Shown piece after piece: positions 5,720-12,435 of a stretch of DNA of 31,869 bases (positions are counted from its first letter, which is position 1; every line of letters begins with the position of its first letter). The notes below the pieces were generated by a model. It made no database searches. It had not been told where the DNA came from and worked only from the letters and a program-made list of their open reading frames with translations. A program made the position numbers and the translations under genes. This stretch comes from Pseudomonas sp. (lineage in GTDB: Bacteria > Pseudomonadota > Gammaproteobacteria > Pseudomonadales > Pseudomonadaceae), in assembly GCF_030147005.1 (NCBI RefSeq), contig NZ_JASLAW010000130.1:1-31869 (forward strand), given 5' to 3'.

Positions 5720-6502
5720 ATGAGCTTAGCCCCGCTTCCATCGTCCCAAAATGTCAAAGACCAGGTCAGTGCGGCCGAATGGCAAGCCCGTGTCGACCTC
5801 GCGGCCTGCTATCGCCTGGTCGCAATGCATGGCTGGGATGATCTGATTTTTACGCATATTTCGGCCAAGGTGCCGGGTACCGATGATTTCCTGATCAACC
5901 CCTATGGGCTGATGTTCCACGAGATCACCGCCTCGAGCCTGGTCAAGGTGGACCAGGCCGGCAACAAGCGCATGGACAGCCCCTACGAGATCAACCCTGC
6001 GGGCTACACCATCCACAGCGCCATCCACGAAGTGCGCCATGACGTGACCTGCGTGCTGCACACTCACACTGCGGCCGGTGTCGCGGTGTCTGCGCAAAGG
6101 CAGGGGGTGTTGCCGATCAGCCAGCAATCGCTGTTTGTGCTGTCGAGCCTTGCCTATCACGCCTATGAAGGTGTGGCGCTGAATCACGATGAAAAGGCGC
6201 GTTTACAGGCTGACCTGGGCGAAAACAACTTTCTGATGCTGCACAACCATGGCCTGCTGACGTGCGGCGCCACCATTGCCGATACCTTTCTGATGATGTT
6301 CACTTTCCAGCGGGCCTGTGACATCCAGGTGCTGGCGCAGAACGGCGCTGCCGAGTTGATTGCCATCGAGCCGCAGGTTCTGGCCGGCGCCAAGGCGATG
6401 GTGGCGGCTGTCACAAAAAGTGCCCAAGGTATGGGAGGGGCGCTGGCCTGGCCGGCGCTGCTGCGCAAATTGGATCACCAAGACCCCGGGTATAAAAGCT
6501 GA
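5720..6502 (+). CDS. Class II aldolase/adducin-family protein
   Basis: This 260-residue protein has the complete class II aldolase head fold. The metal ligands are visible as His114 and His116 in VLHTHTAAG and His177 in LHNHGLLTCG, with INPYGLMFHEIT in the substrate pocket. The family includes sugar-phosphate aldolases, decarboxylases and non-enzymatic adducins; this longer subgroup has no settled substrate. I chose ATG 5720 because the AAGGAGG ribosome site (5705-5711) is 8 nt away; the ATG at 5714 would be only 2 nt from it. Its stop overlaps the ATG of the hydrolase gene by one base, so the two are coupled. A palindromic operator and an Hfq/Crc-type motif precede it, suggesting an inducible catabolic gene under carbon-source control. 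Confidence 0.9.
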   Translation: MSLAPLPSSQNVKDQVSAAEWQARVDLAACYRLVAMHGWDDLIFTHISAKVPGTDDFLINPYGLMFHEITASSLVKVDQAGNKRMDSPYEINPAGYTIHSAIHEVRHDVTCVLHTHTAAGVAVSAQRQGVLPISQQSLFVLSSLAYHAYEGVALNHDEKARLQADLGENNFLMLHNHGLLTCGATIADTFLMMFTFQRACDIQVLAQNGAAELIAIEPQVLAGAKAMVAAVTKSAQGMGGALAWPALLRKLDHQDPGYKS

Positions 6503-7404
6503 TGCTACTTGCCGAAATACCACTCAGTATCTGGCGCAAGCGCGGCCAGGAATTCGTCTTTCGCGGCCGCTCCATTCGTTATTGGGTGGCCGGGCAGGGC
6601 GAGCCGTTGCTGTTGCTTCACGGCTTCCCAACGGCCAGTTGGGATTGGCACTACCTGTGGCAACCCCTGACCCAGCGCAATCGGGTGATTGCCTGCGACA
6701 TGCTCGGCTTCGGCGAGTCGGCCAAACCGCTGGATCACGATTACTGCCTGCTGGAGCAAGCGGACCTGCAACAGGCGCTGCTTGAGCACCTGCGGGTGGT
6801 CGATCCCGTGCATGTGTTGGCCCATGACTACGGCGACAGCGTTGCCCAGGAACTCCTGGCTCGGCATTACGAAAGCCGGTTCCAAATGGCCAGTTGTGTG
6901 TTCCTCAACGGTGGGCTGTTCCCCGAAACCCATCGCGCAACGCTGGTGCAGAAGTTATTGCTCAGCCCCTTGGGCTGGATGATCGGCCGAGCCTGCGGGC
7001 GAAACAGCCTGGCCAGCAGTTTCAATCAGATATTCGGCCCTAAGACGCGGCCCAGCGAAAGTGCCCTGGATGATTTCTGGAGCCTGATAGAACACAACGA
7101 TGGCCCGCGCATCCTGCACAAGCTGATCAGTTACATTCCCCAGCGCCGTCGCCTGCGTGACCGCTGGGTGGCGGCCATGCAACGCGGCGACGTGCCGTTG
7201 CGAGTCATCGACGGTGAGGTCGACCCCATTTCCGGCGCGCATATGGTGCAGCGCTATCACCAGCTTGTGCCGCAGGCCGACACGGTATTGCTGGCCAACA
7301 TCGGCCATTACCCGCAGATCGAGGCGCCGGTCCAGGTGCTCAGGCATTACCTGGCGTTTCGTGAACGCATTGGCCAGCAGTCTGCGCTTGCGGCCTATTC
7401 CTGA
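6502..7404 (+). CDS. Alpha/beta hydrolase closely resembling animal MEST (epoxide hydrolase/dehalogenase group)
   Basis: This 300-residue hydrolase has the oxyanion motif HGFP (40-43), a nucleophile elbow HDYGD with Asp109 as probable nucleophile, an acid at Asp241 (GEVDP) and His269 (IGHYPQIEAP). An Asp nucleophile means an epoxide hydrolase or haloalkane dehalogenase mechanism, not a serine esterase. The cap region is very similar to vertebrate MEST/PEG1, as I recall it: NGGLFPETHRATLVQKLL, then FGPKTRPSESALDDFW, then a YIPQRRRLRDRW block. The substrate is unknown for both. The ATG overlaps the aldolase stop (TGATG), and no independent ribosome site is seen, so translation depends on the upstream gene. 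The pairing with an aldolase and an acyl-CoA-type SDR suggests a degradation pathway. Confidence 0.9.
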   Translation: MLLAEIPLSIWRKRGQEFVFRGRSIRYWVAGQGEPLLLLHGFPTASWDWHYLWQPLTQRNRVIACDMLGFGESAKPLDHDYCLLEQADLQQALLEHLRVVDPVHVLAHDYGDSVAQELLARHYESRFQMASCVFLNGGLFPETHRATLVQKLLLSPLGWMIGRACGRNSLASSFNQIFGPKTRPSESALDDFWSLIEHNDGPRILHKLISYIPQRRRLRDRWVAAMQRGDVPLRVIDGEVDPISGAHMVQRYHQLVPQADTVLLANIGHYPQIEAPVQVLRHYLAFRERIGQQSALAAYS

Positions 7405-7424
7405 GCCTTGCGCCTGCGCAAGGC
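7405..7424. other. Perfect intercistronic hairpin after the hydrolase stop
   Basis: GCCTTGCGC (7405-7413) and GCGCAAGGC (7416-7424) are perfectly complementary and begin on the base after the TGA stop. No T-tract follows, so it is not a standard terminator. It may protect the upstream mRNA end or mark an RNA processing point before the SDR gene. Confidence 0.5.
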
Positions 7425-7534
7425 ATCATCCCGCTGCCTTATCGAGCACCATTCAGCGTCGCCCGTATTTATTGTGACCCAAGGCCCTGTGCCTGACACT
7501 CTGCCCATTGCCATTGTCGCCAAAGGAGTTCGGT

Positions 7535-8446
7535 ATGAGTCAGTCAGTGCAGATGCAGGATAAGGTCGTGATCGTCACCGGTGCCGGCGGCGGATTGGGC
7601 CGGGCCCATGCGCTGCTGTTCGCTCGGCACGGGGCCAAAGTGCTGGTCAATGATCTGGGGGGCTCGACCCAGGGCGAAGGCGCGAATGCCTCGGCGGCCG
7701 ACCGAGTGGTGGCCGAAATCCGCGAAGCGGGTGGCATCGCCGAAGCCAACCATGATTCCGTCACTGACGGCGACAAGATCGTGCAGAACGCGTTGGACGC
7801 ATTCGGCCGCATCGACGTAGTAGTGAACAACGCCGGTATCCTGCGCGACAAAACTTTCCACAAGATGGACGACAGCGACTGGGACCTGGTTTACCGGGTG
7901 CATGTCGAAGGCGCCTACAAAGTCACTCGCGCCGCCTGGCCTCATCTGCGCGAGCAGGGTTATGGCCGGGTGATCTTCACCGCATCCACCTCGGGCATCT
8001 ACGGCAACTTCGGCCAGTCCAACTACGGCATGGCCAAGCTCGGCCTGTACGGCTTGACCCGAACCCTGGCGCTGGAAGGGCGCAAGAACAACATCCTGGT
8101 CAATGCGATTGCCCCCACCGGCGGCACGCGCATGACCGAAGGGCTGATCCCGCCGCAGGTGTTCGAGCGGCTCAAGCCGGAACTGGTCAGCCCGTTAGTG
8201 GTGTACCTGGGCAGCGAAGCCTGCCAGGAAACGTCGGGTTTGTTTGAGGTGGGCGGCGGCTGGATCGGCAAGACCCGTTGGGAGCGCAGCCTGGGCGTGG
8301 GCTTTGATCCCGAGGCGGGCTTTTCACCGGATGACGTGGCGGCGCACTGGCAGCAAATCTGCGACTTCGAAGGGGCGGCGCACCCCAAAGACACCATCGA
8401 GGCACTGAAGGAGATGATGGCCAACTTGCAGAAGTTCAGCCTCTGA
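7535..8446 (+). CDS. SDR-family dehydrogenase of the multifunctional-enzyme-2 type
   Basis: This 303-residue classical SDR is longer than the usual 250. Residues 15-22 form the TGAGGGLG nucleotide loop; Asp40 at the end of the second strand favours NAD over NADP. NNAG (98-101), Ser153, Tyr164 and Lys168 complete the active site. The segment VNDLGGSTQGEGANASAADR and the long C-terminal extension with GGGWIGKTRWERS are typical of the (3R)-hydroxyacyl-CoA dehydrogenase domain of peroxisomal multifunctional enzyme 2 (HSD17B4). A (3R)-hydroxyacyl-CoA or similar hydroxyacyl substrate is likely; the exact one is unknown. The ATG follows AAAGGAG by 6 nt. It sits 130 nt after the hydrolase and ahead of a terminator, so it is probably the last gene of the aldolase operon. 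Confidence 0.92.
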   Translation: MSQSVQMQDKVVIVTGAGGGLGRAHALLFARHGAKVLVNDLGGSTQGEGANASAADRVVAEIREAGGIAEANHDSVTDGDKIVQNALDAFGRIDVVVNNAGILRDKTFHKMDDSDWDLVYRVHVEGAYKVTRAAWPHLREQGYGRVIFTASTSGIYGNFGQSNYGMAKLGLYGLTRTLALEGRKNNILVNAIAPTGGTRMTEGLIPPQVFERLKPELVSPLVVYLGSEACQETSGLFEVGGGWIGKTRWERSLGVGFDPEAGFSPDDVAAHWQQICDFEGAAHPKDTIEALKEMMANLQKFSL

Positions 8447-8473
8447 TCGTTGCCATAAGAACAGTGAATCCTG

Positions 8474-8499
8474 CGGGGCGTTGATAGCGCCCCGTTTTT
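8474..8499 (+). terminator. Intrinsic terminator of the aldolase-hydrolase-SDR operon
   Basis: CGGGGCG (8474-8480), loop TTGATAG, CGCCCCG (8488-8494), then five T residues. It starts 28 nt after the SDR stop. Confidence 0.9.
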
Positions 8500-8502
8500 A
8501 TT

Positions 8503-8850
8503 TCACGCATAAAAAAGGCCGCTGCACAGGCAGCGGCCGAAGTAAGACGTTGGATCAAGGAGCGATAAATCAACGTCAGTGAACACGGTTAACAGATTGA
8601 ATAGATAAGCAATCCGTAGAATTCCAGCTTGACTCCCGACGTTGGGAGCGGGCGGTTTGCCCTGAAAGCGAGCTAAGAATAGTCGGTTGTAACAAAATGA
8701 GTAATAGCGGTTCAGGACAAGGACTGTTACTAAAACGACAACAATTACCCGCCAGACATCGATCAGTCTGATGAACCGCCATCCATCCAATCCATGACGC
8801 GCGCCGCCCCCTTGGCGTACGCGGCTTGTCATCCTTTCGAGCGACAACAC
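8503..8850 (-). CDS. Doubtful small membrane-protein frame, or the body of a non-coding transcript
   Basis: A GTG at 8850 follows an excellent AAGGAGG ribosome site (8857-8863) by 5 nt. It opens a 115-codon frame with an arginine-rich start and one strong hydrophobic segment (VWRVIVVVLVTVLVLN). The frame runs straight through the minus-strand terminator at 8511-8538 and stops only at 8503. Most transcripts would therefore end before the stop codon. That layout is known for E. coli arfA, but the protein does not resemble ArfA. I do not recognise the sequence. Alternatives are a regulatory RNA ending at 8511, or a decayed gene. The ribosome site and terminator are firm observations; coding status is not. 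Confidence 0.25.
   Translation of the reverse strand: MLSLERMTSRVRQGGGARHGLDGWRFIRLIDVWRVIVVVLVTVLVLNRYYSFCYNRLFLARFQGKPPAPNVGSQAGILRIAYLFNLLTVFTDVDLSLLDPTSYFGRCLCSGLFYA
8511..8538 (-). terminator. Minus-strand intrinsic terminator
   Basis: GGCCGCTGC (8517-8525) and GCAGCGGCC (8530-8538) form a perfect 9-bp stem with a 4-nt loop. On the minus strand it is followed by six T residues (8516-8511). It proves a leftward transcript that no confident gene in 8540-8930 explains. Confidence 0.85.
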
Positions 8851-8929
8851 GAATACCTCCTTGGTGCGCTTATCGCTCCTCATAGGCGGCAGTAGGGTGG
8901 GGCCTTCTGTCACTCACCGGGGAAGACGC

Positions 8930-10711
8930 ATGACAAAAACAACAATGCGCGCCATCTTCACGCCACAGGCGCTGGCCGCTGCGGTTGCCGTGGGCTGCTG
9001 TGCCCAGGCGCAGGCTGTTTCGTTCAATATTGGCGAAATCGAAGGGCAATTCGATTCCTCGCTGTCGGTCGGTGCGAGCTGGGGCACGCGAGACGCCGAC
9101 AAAAGCCTGGTGGGCAACGTCAACGGCGGCACGGGCCAGGCGTCCACCGGCGATGACGGGCGCCTCAACTTCAAGAAGGGCGAGACCTTCTCCAAAATCT
9201 TCAAAGGCCTGCACGACCTTGAACTGAAATACGGCGACACCGGTGTGTTCGTGCGCGGCAAGTACTGGTACGACTTCGAGCTCAAGGACGAAGACCGCGA
9301 GTTCAAGCAGATCAGCGACCACAACCGCAAGGAAGGCGCCAAATCCAGCGGTGCGCAGATCCTTGATGCCTTCGTCTACCACAACTATTCCCTGGGCGAG
9401 CTGCCCGGCACCGTGCGCGCCGGCAAGCAGGTGGTCAGTTGGGGCGAAAGTACGTTTATCGGTAACTCCATCAACAGCATCAACCCGGTCGACGTGTCGG
9501 CGTTCCGTCGTCCGGGTGCCGAGATCAAGGAAGGGTTGATCCCGGTGAACATGCTGTTTGCTTCCCAGAGCCTGACCAGTCAGCTGACCGTGGAAGGTTT
9601 CTACCAACTGGAATGGGACCAGACCGTGCTGGACAACTGCGGCACCTTCTTCGGGGGCGACGTGGCGGCCGATGGCTGCACCGGTAACTACACCGTCGGT
9701 AGCCCGGGGATTGCACCGCTGCAACCGATCGCAGCGGCACGCGGCCAAGGCTTTGTGGTCACCCGCGAAGGTGTGGTGGTGCAGCGCGCCGCCGACCGTG
9801 ATGCGCGCGACTCCGGCCAGTTCGGCGCCGCCTTGCGCTGGCTGGGTGACGACACCGAATACGGCCTGTACTTCATGAACTACCACAGCCGTACCCCGAC
9901 CGTGGGCACGATTACCGCCAATACCAACCTTGCGACCATCGGCGCCATCGGGGCCTCCGCCCCGCCGGGCCTGGGCGGCGCTCTGGCCCAGAGCACCATG
10001 CTCGGCCGTGGCCAGTACTACCTGGATTACCCGGAAGATATCCAACTGTTCGGCGCCAGCTTTTCCACCACCTTGCCCACCGGCACCGCGTGGACCGGCG
10101 AAATCAGCTATCGGCCCAATGCGCCCGTGCAACTCAACACCACCGACCTGACCCTGGCGCTGGTCAACCCGATTGCGGGCAACACCGCATCGCCAATCCG
10201 CAGTTCGTTCGGCTCCGACAACAAGGGCTACCGGCGCAAGGAAATCACCCAGATCCAAAGCACCATGACCCAGTTCTTCGACCAGGTGCTGGGCGCCGAA
10301 CGCCTGACGCTGGTGGGCGAGGCGGCGGTGGTGCATGTCGCCGGCCTGGAAGACAAATCCAAACTGCGTTATGGCCGCGACTCGGTGTACGGCGCCTATG
10401 GGTTCCAGGGCGACACCGACGGTTTCGCCACTTCCACCTCCTGGGGCTACCGCGCGCGGGCGATCCTTGATTACAACAACGCCATTGCCGGGGTGAACCT
10501 CAAGCCCAACCTGTCCTGGTCTCATGACGTCGCCGGCTACGGCCCCAACGGCTTGTTCAACAAAGGCGCCAAGGCCATCAGTGTCGGCGTGGATGCGGAC
10601 TACCGCAGCACTTACACCGCCAGCCTCAGCTACACCGATTTCTTTGGCGGCGACTACAACACCCTGACCGACCGCGACTTCCTCGCCCTCAGCTTCGGCG
10701 TGAACTTCTGA
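8930..10711 (+). CDS. DUF1302 family exported protein, probable outer-membrane beta-barrel
   Basis: This 593-residue protein starts with a signal peptide (about 1-29, ending AQAQA before VSFNIGEIEG). It continues with the DUF1302 pattern: alternating beta strands rich in aromatic residues and Gly, the block AGKQVVSWGESTFIGNSIN (about 165-185), and a C-terminal strand ending in Phe (LALSFGVNF), the usual signal for outer-membrane barrel insertion. DUF1302 proteins occur almost always with DUF1329 partners and are linked to uptake or handling of hydrophobic compounds; the precise activity is not established. ATG 8930 follows GGGGAAG by about 5 nt; an in-frame ATG at 8945 would also leave a signal peptide. 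An AAAAACAACAA motif covers codons 2-5. DUF1329 follows after 26 nt. Confidence 0.92.
   Translation: MTKTTMRAIFTPQALAAAVAVGCCAQAQAVSFNIGEIEGQFDSSLSVGASWGTRDADKSLVGNVNGGTGQASTGDDGRLNFKKGETFSKIFKGLHDLELKYGDTGVFVRGKYWYDFELKDEDREFKQISDHNRKEGAKSSGAQILDAFVYHNYSLGELPGTVRAGKQVVSWGESTFIGNSINSINPVDVSAFRRPGAEIKEGLIPVNMLFASQSLTSQLTVEGFYQLEWDQTVLDNCGTFFGGDVAADGCTGNYTVGSPGIAPLQPIAAARGQGFVVTREGVVVQRAADRDARDSGQFGAALRWLGDDTEYGLYFMNYHSRTPTVGTITANTNLATIGAIGASAPPGLGGALAQSTMLGRGQYYLDYPEDIQLFGASFSTTLPTGTAWTGEISYRPNAPVQLNTTDLTLALVNPIAGNTASPIRSSFGSDNKGYRRKEITQIQSTMTQFFDQVLGAERLTLVGEAAVVHVAGLEDKSKLRYGRDSVYGAYGFQGDTDGFATSTSWGYRARAILDYNNAIAGVNLKPNLSWSHDVAGYGPNGLFNKGAKAISVGVDADYRSTYTASLSYTDFFGGDYNTLTDRDFLALSFGVNF
8935..8945 (+). 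promoter_or_regulatory. Hfq/Crc-type motif on the DUF1302 start codon
   Basis: AAAAACAACAA fits the AAnAAnAA Crc/Hfq consensus and starts 3 nt after the ATG, where Hfq-Crc binding would prevent ribosome loading. The codons used there (AAA ACA ACA) are unusual for this GC-rich gene, consistent with selection on the RNA. Confidence 0.6.
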
Positions 10712-10737
10712 TTTGGCTCAAAGAAGGACAAGAACTT

Positions 10738-12096
10738 ATGCGTAAGACAATTGCAGTGTTGGCCCTGAGCCTGTTGGCCACCCACGTAATGGCAGCGGTA
10801 TCGCCGGAAGAAGCCGCCAAGCTTGGCACCAGCCTGACCCCGGTCGGCGCCGAAAAAGCCGGCAATGCCGATGGCTCGATCCCGGCCTGGACTGGCGGCA
10901 TCCCGAAAAACGCCGGTGCGGTGGACAGCAAGGGCTTTCTCGCCGACCCGTTCGCCGGCGAAAAGCCGCTGTTCGTGATCACCGCCGCCACCGTCGACAA
11001 GTACAAAGACAAGCTCTCCGACGGCCAGGTGGCGATGTTCAAGCGCTACCCCGAGACCTACAAGATTCCGGTATATCCGAGCCACCGTACGGTCAACCTG
11101 CCGGCCGATGTCTACGAGTCGATCAAGCGCAGCGCACTCAACGTCAAGGCGATCAATGACGGCAACGGTCTGGAGAACTTCACCGGTAACCGTTACTACG
11201 CGTTCCCGATCCCCAAGAACGGCGTGGAAGTGTTGTGGAATCACATCACCCGTTACCACGGCGGCAACCTGCGCCGCATCATCACCCAGGCCACCCCGCA
11301 GACCAACGGCAGCTACACGCCGATCCGCTTCGAAGAGGAAGTCGCGGTACCCCAGGCCATCCCCGACATCGACCCGGCCAAGGCGGCCAACGTGCTGAGT
11401 TATTTCAAGCAATCGGTCACGGCGCCGGCGCGGCTGGCCGGCAACGTGCTGCTGGTGCACGAAACCCTCGATCAAGTGAAAGAGCCGCGCCTGGCGTGGA
11501 TCTACAACGCCGGCCAGCGCCGCGTGCGGCGGGCGCCGCAGGTGTCGTATGACGGGCCGGGCACCGCATCCGACGGCCTGCGCACCACCGACAACTTCGA
11601 CATGTTCTCCGGCGCGCCCGACCGCTATGACTGGAAACTGGTGGGCAAAAAGGAGCTGTACATCCCTTACAACAGCTACAAGCTCGATTCGCCGACCCTC
11701 AAGTACGACGACATCATCAAGGCCGGGCACATCAACCAGGACCTGACCCGCTATGAGCTGCACCGCGTCTGGGAAGTGGTTGGCACCGTCAAGCCGAGCG
11801 AGCGCCACATCTACGCCAAGCGCCACATGTACATTGACGAAGACAGCTGGCAGGTCGCCCTGGTGGACCACTACGACGGTCGCGGCCAACTGTGGCGCGT
11901 CGCCGAAGGCCATGCACAGTTTTATTACGACCACCAGGTGCCGGCCTACACCGTGGAAACCCTGTACGACCTGATCGCCGGGCGCTACCTCGCGCTGGGT
12001 ATGAAGAACGAGGAGAAGAGCAGCTTCGTATTCGGCTTCGCAGCCAAGGCGGCGGATTACACCCCGGCGGCGCTCAGGTCCGAAGGCGTGCGCTGA
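10738..12096 (+). CDS. DUF1329 family periplasmic or outer-membrane-associated protein
   Basis: This 452-residue protein has a cleavable signal peptide (MRKTIAVLALSLLATHVMA, then AVSPEEAAKLG). Family hallmarks are LTPVGAEKAGNADGSIPAWTGG near the mature N-terminus, the central NGVEVLWNHITRYHGG segment, RRAPQVSYDGP, and YAKRHMYIDEDSWQVALVDHYDGRG near the C-terminus. No lipobox cysteine is present. DUF1329 has been likened to the LolB/LppX fold that carries lipids across the periplasm; I infer that it hands a hydrophobic substrate to or from the DUF1302 barrel. The gene follows DUF1302 by 26 nt with an AAGGA ribosome site and is the last gene of that pair. The LuxR-type regulator downstream is probably its activator. 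Confidence 0.92.
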   Translation: MRKTIAVLALSLLATHVMAAVSPEEAAKLGTSLTPVGAEKAGNADGSIPAWTGGIPKNAGAVDSKGFLADPFAGEKPLFVITAATVDKYKDKLSDGQVAMFKRYPETYKIPVYPSHRTVNLPADVYESIKRSALNVKAINDGNGLENFTGNRYYAFPIPKNGVEVLWNHITRYHGGNLRRIITQATPQTNGSYTPIRFEEEVAVPQAIPDIDPAKAANVLSYFKQSVTAPARLAGNVLLVHETLDQVKEPRLAWIYNAGQRRVRRAPQVSYDGPGTASDGLRTTDNFDMFSGAPDRYDWKLVGKKELYIPYNSYKLDSPTLKYDDIIKAGHINQDLTRYELHRVWEVVGTVKPSERHIYAKRHMYIDEDSWQVALVDHYDGRGQLWRVAEGHAQFYYDHQVPAYTVETLYDLIAGRYLALGMKNEEKSSFVFGFAAKAADYTPAALRSEGVR

Positions 12097-12119
12097 CCCC
12101 ATTTGAAATGCAATCAACA

Positions 12120-12307
12120 GTGGGAGCGGGCAAGCCCTGATGCCAGTCAATCAAGCGCTAAAGCGACAACCGTTTACCTGTGGCGAGGGAGCTTGCTGCC
12201 GCTGGACTGCGTAAAAGTCCCATTTTCTGGGGCCGCTTTGCGGCCCAGCGGGAGCAAGCTCCCTCGCCACAGTACAGCGGTCGTCCTTAGCCGGCTGGCA
12301 TTAGGGC
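12120..12307. repeat. REPIN inside an outer inverted repeat (copy 1)
   Basis: The core is two REP units in opposite orientation: GTGGCGAGGGAGCTTGCTG starting at 12180, and GCAAGCTCCCTCGCCAC ending at 12270. Outside them GCCCTGATGCCAG (12134-12146) and CTGGCATTAGGGC (12295-12307) form a second inverted repeat, 12 of 13 matching. The same arrangement occurs at 31703 to the window end. REPINs are mobilised in trans by RAYT transposases; none is in the window. The remaining bases to 12409 show no gene. Confidence 0.85.
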
Positions 12308-12409
12308 AAACCCCCCTGGGCTGTGTACACATCGGGTTCTGTGCATGGTGACTAATCACCCCGCTGAATACTTCTTCAACAACCGCCAACCACAGGTCTA
12401 GGGTTACGC

Positions 12410-12424
12410 AACAATAAAAACAGC
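12410..12424 (+). promoter_or_regulatory. Hfq/Crc-type motif before the LuxR/MalT-type gene
   Basis: AACAATAAAAACAGC contains consecutive A-R-N triplets and an AAnAAnAA match directly upstream of the GCAGGA ribosome site (12423-12428). It is the third such motif in this catabolic region. Confidence 0.55.
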
Positions 12425-12435
12425 AGGATGCAGCA

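Larger units (their letters stand above)
8447..8929. other. 483-base intergenic region between SDR and DUF1302 genes
   Basis: The stretch holds a plus-strand terminator, a minus-strand terminator and a doubtful minus-strand open frame, each listed separately. The rest (about 8540-8929) has lower GC than the flanking genes and should contain the DUF1302 promoter. I could not identify convincing -35/-10 elements. A 24-codon plus-strand frame starting near 8697 lacks a ribosome site. Confidence 0.6.

Noticed and set aside
8697..8771. 24-codon plus-strand frame beginning MSNSGSGQG upstream of DUF1302
   Set aside because: No ribosome site and no similarity to PqqA or other known small peptides; length is within chance.
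8870..10525. 551-codon minus-strand open frame opposite DUF1302
   Set aside because: It is a stop-free shadow of a GC-rich gene. It has no ribosome site, its composition is low-complexity for a protein, and it fully overlaps a gene with a signal peptide and family motifs.
10654..12150. 498-codon minus-strand open frame opposite DUF1329
   Set aside because: Antisense shadow of a confident gene that runs into the REPIN; no start signal or family motif.
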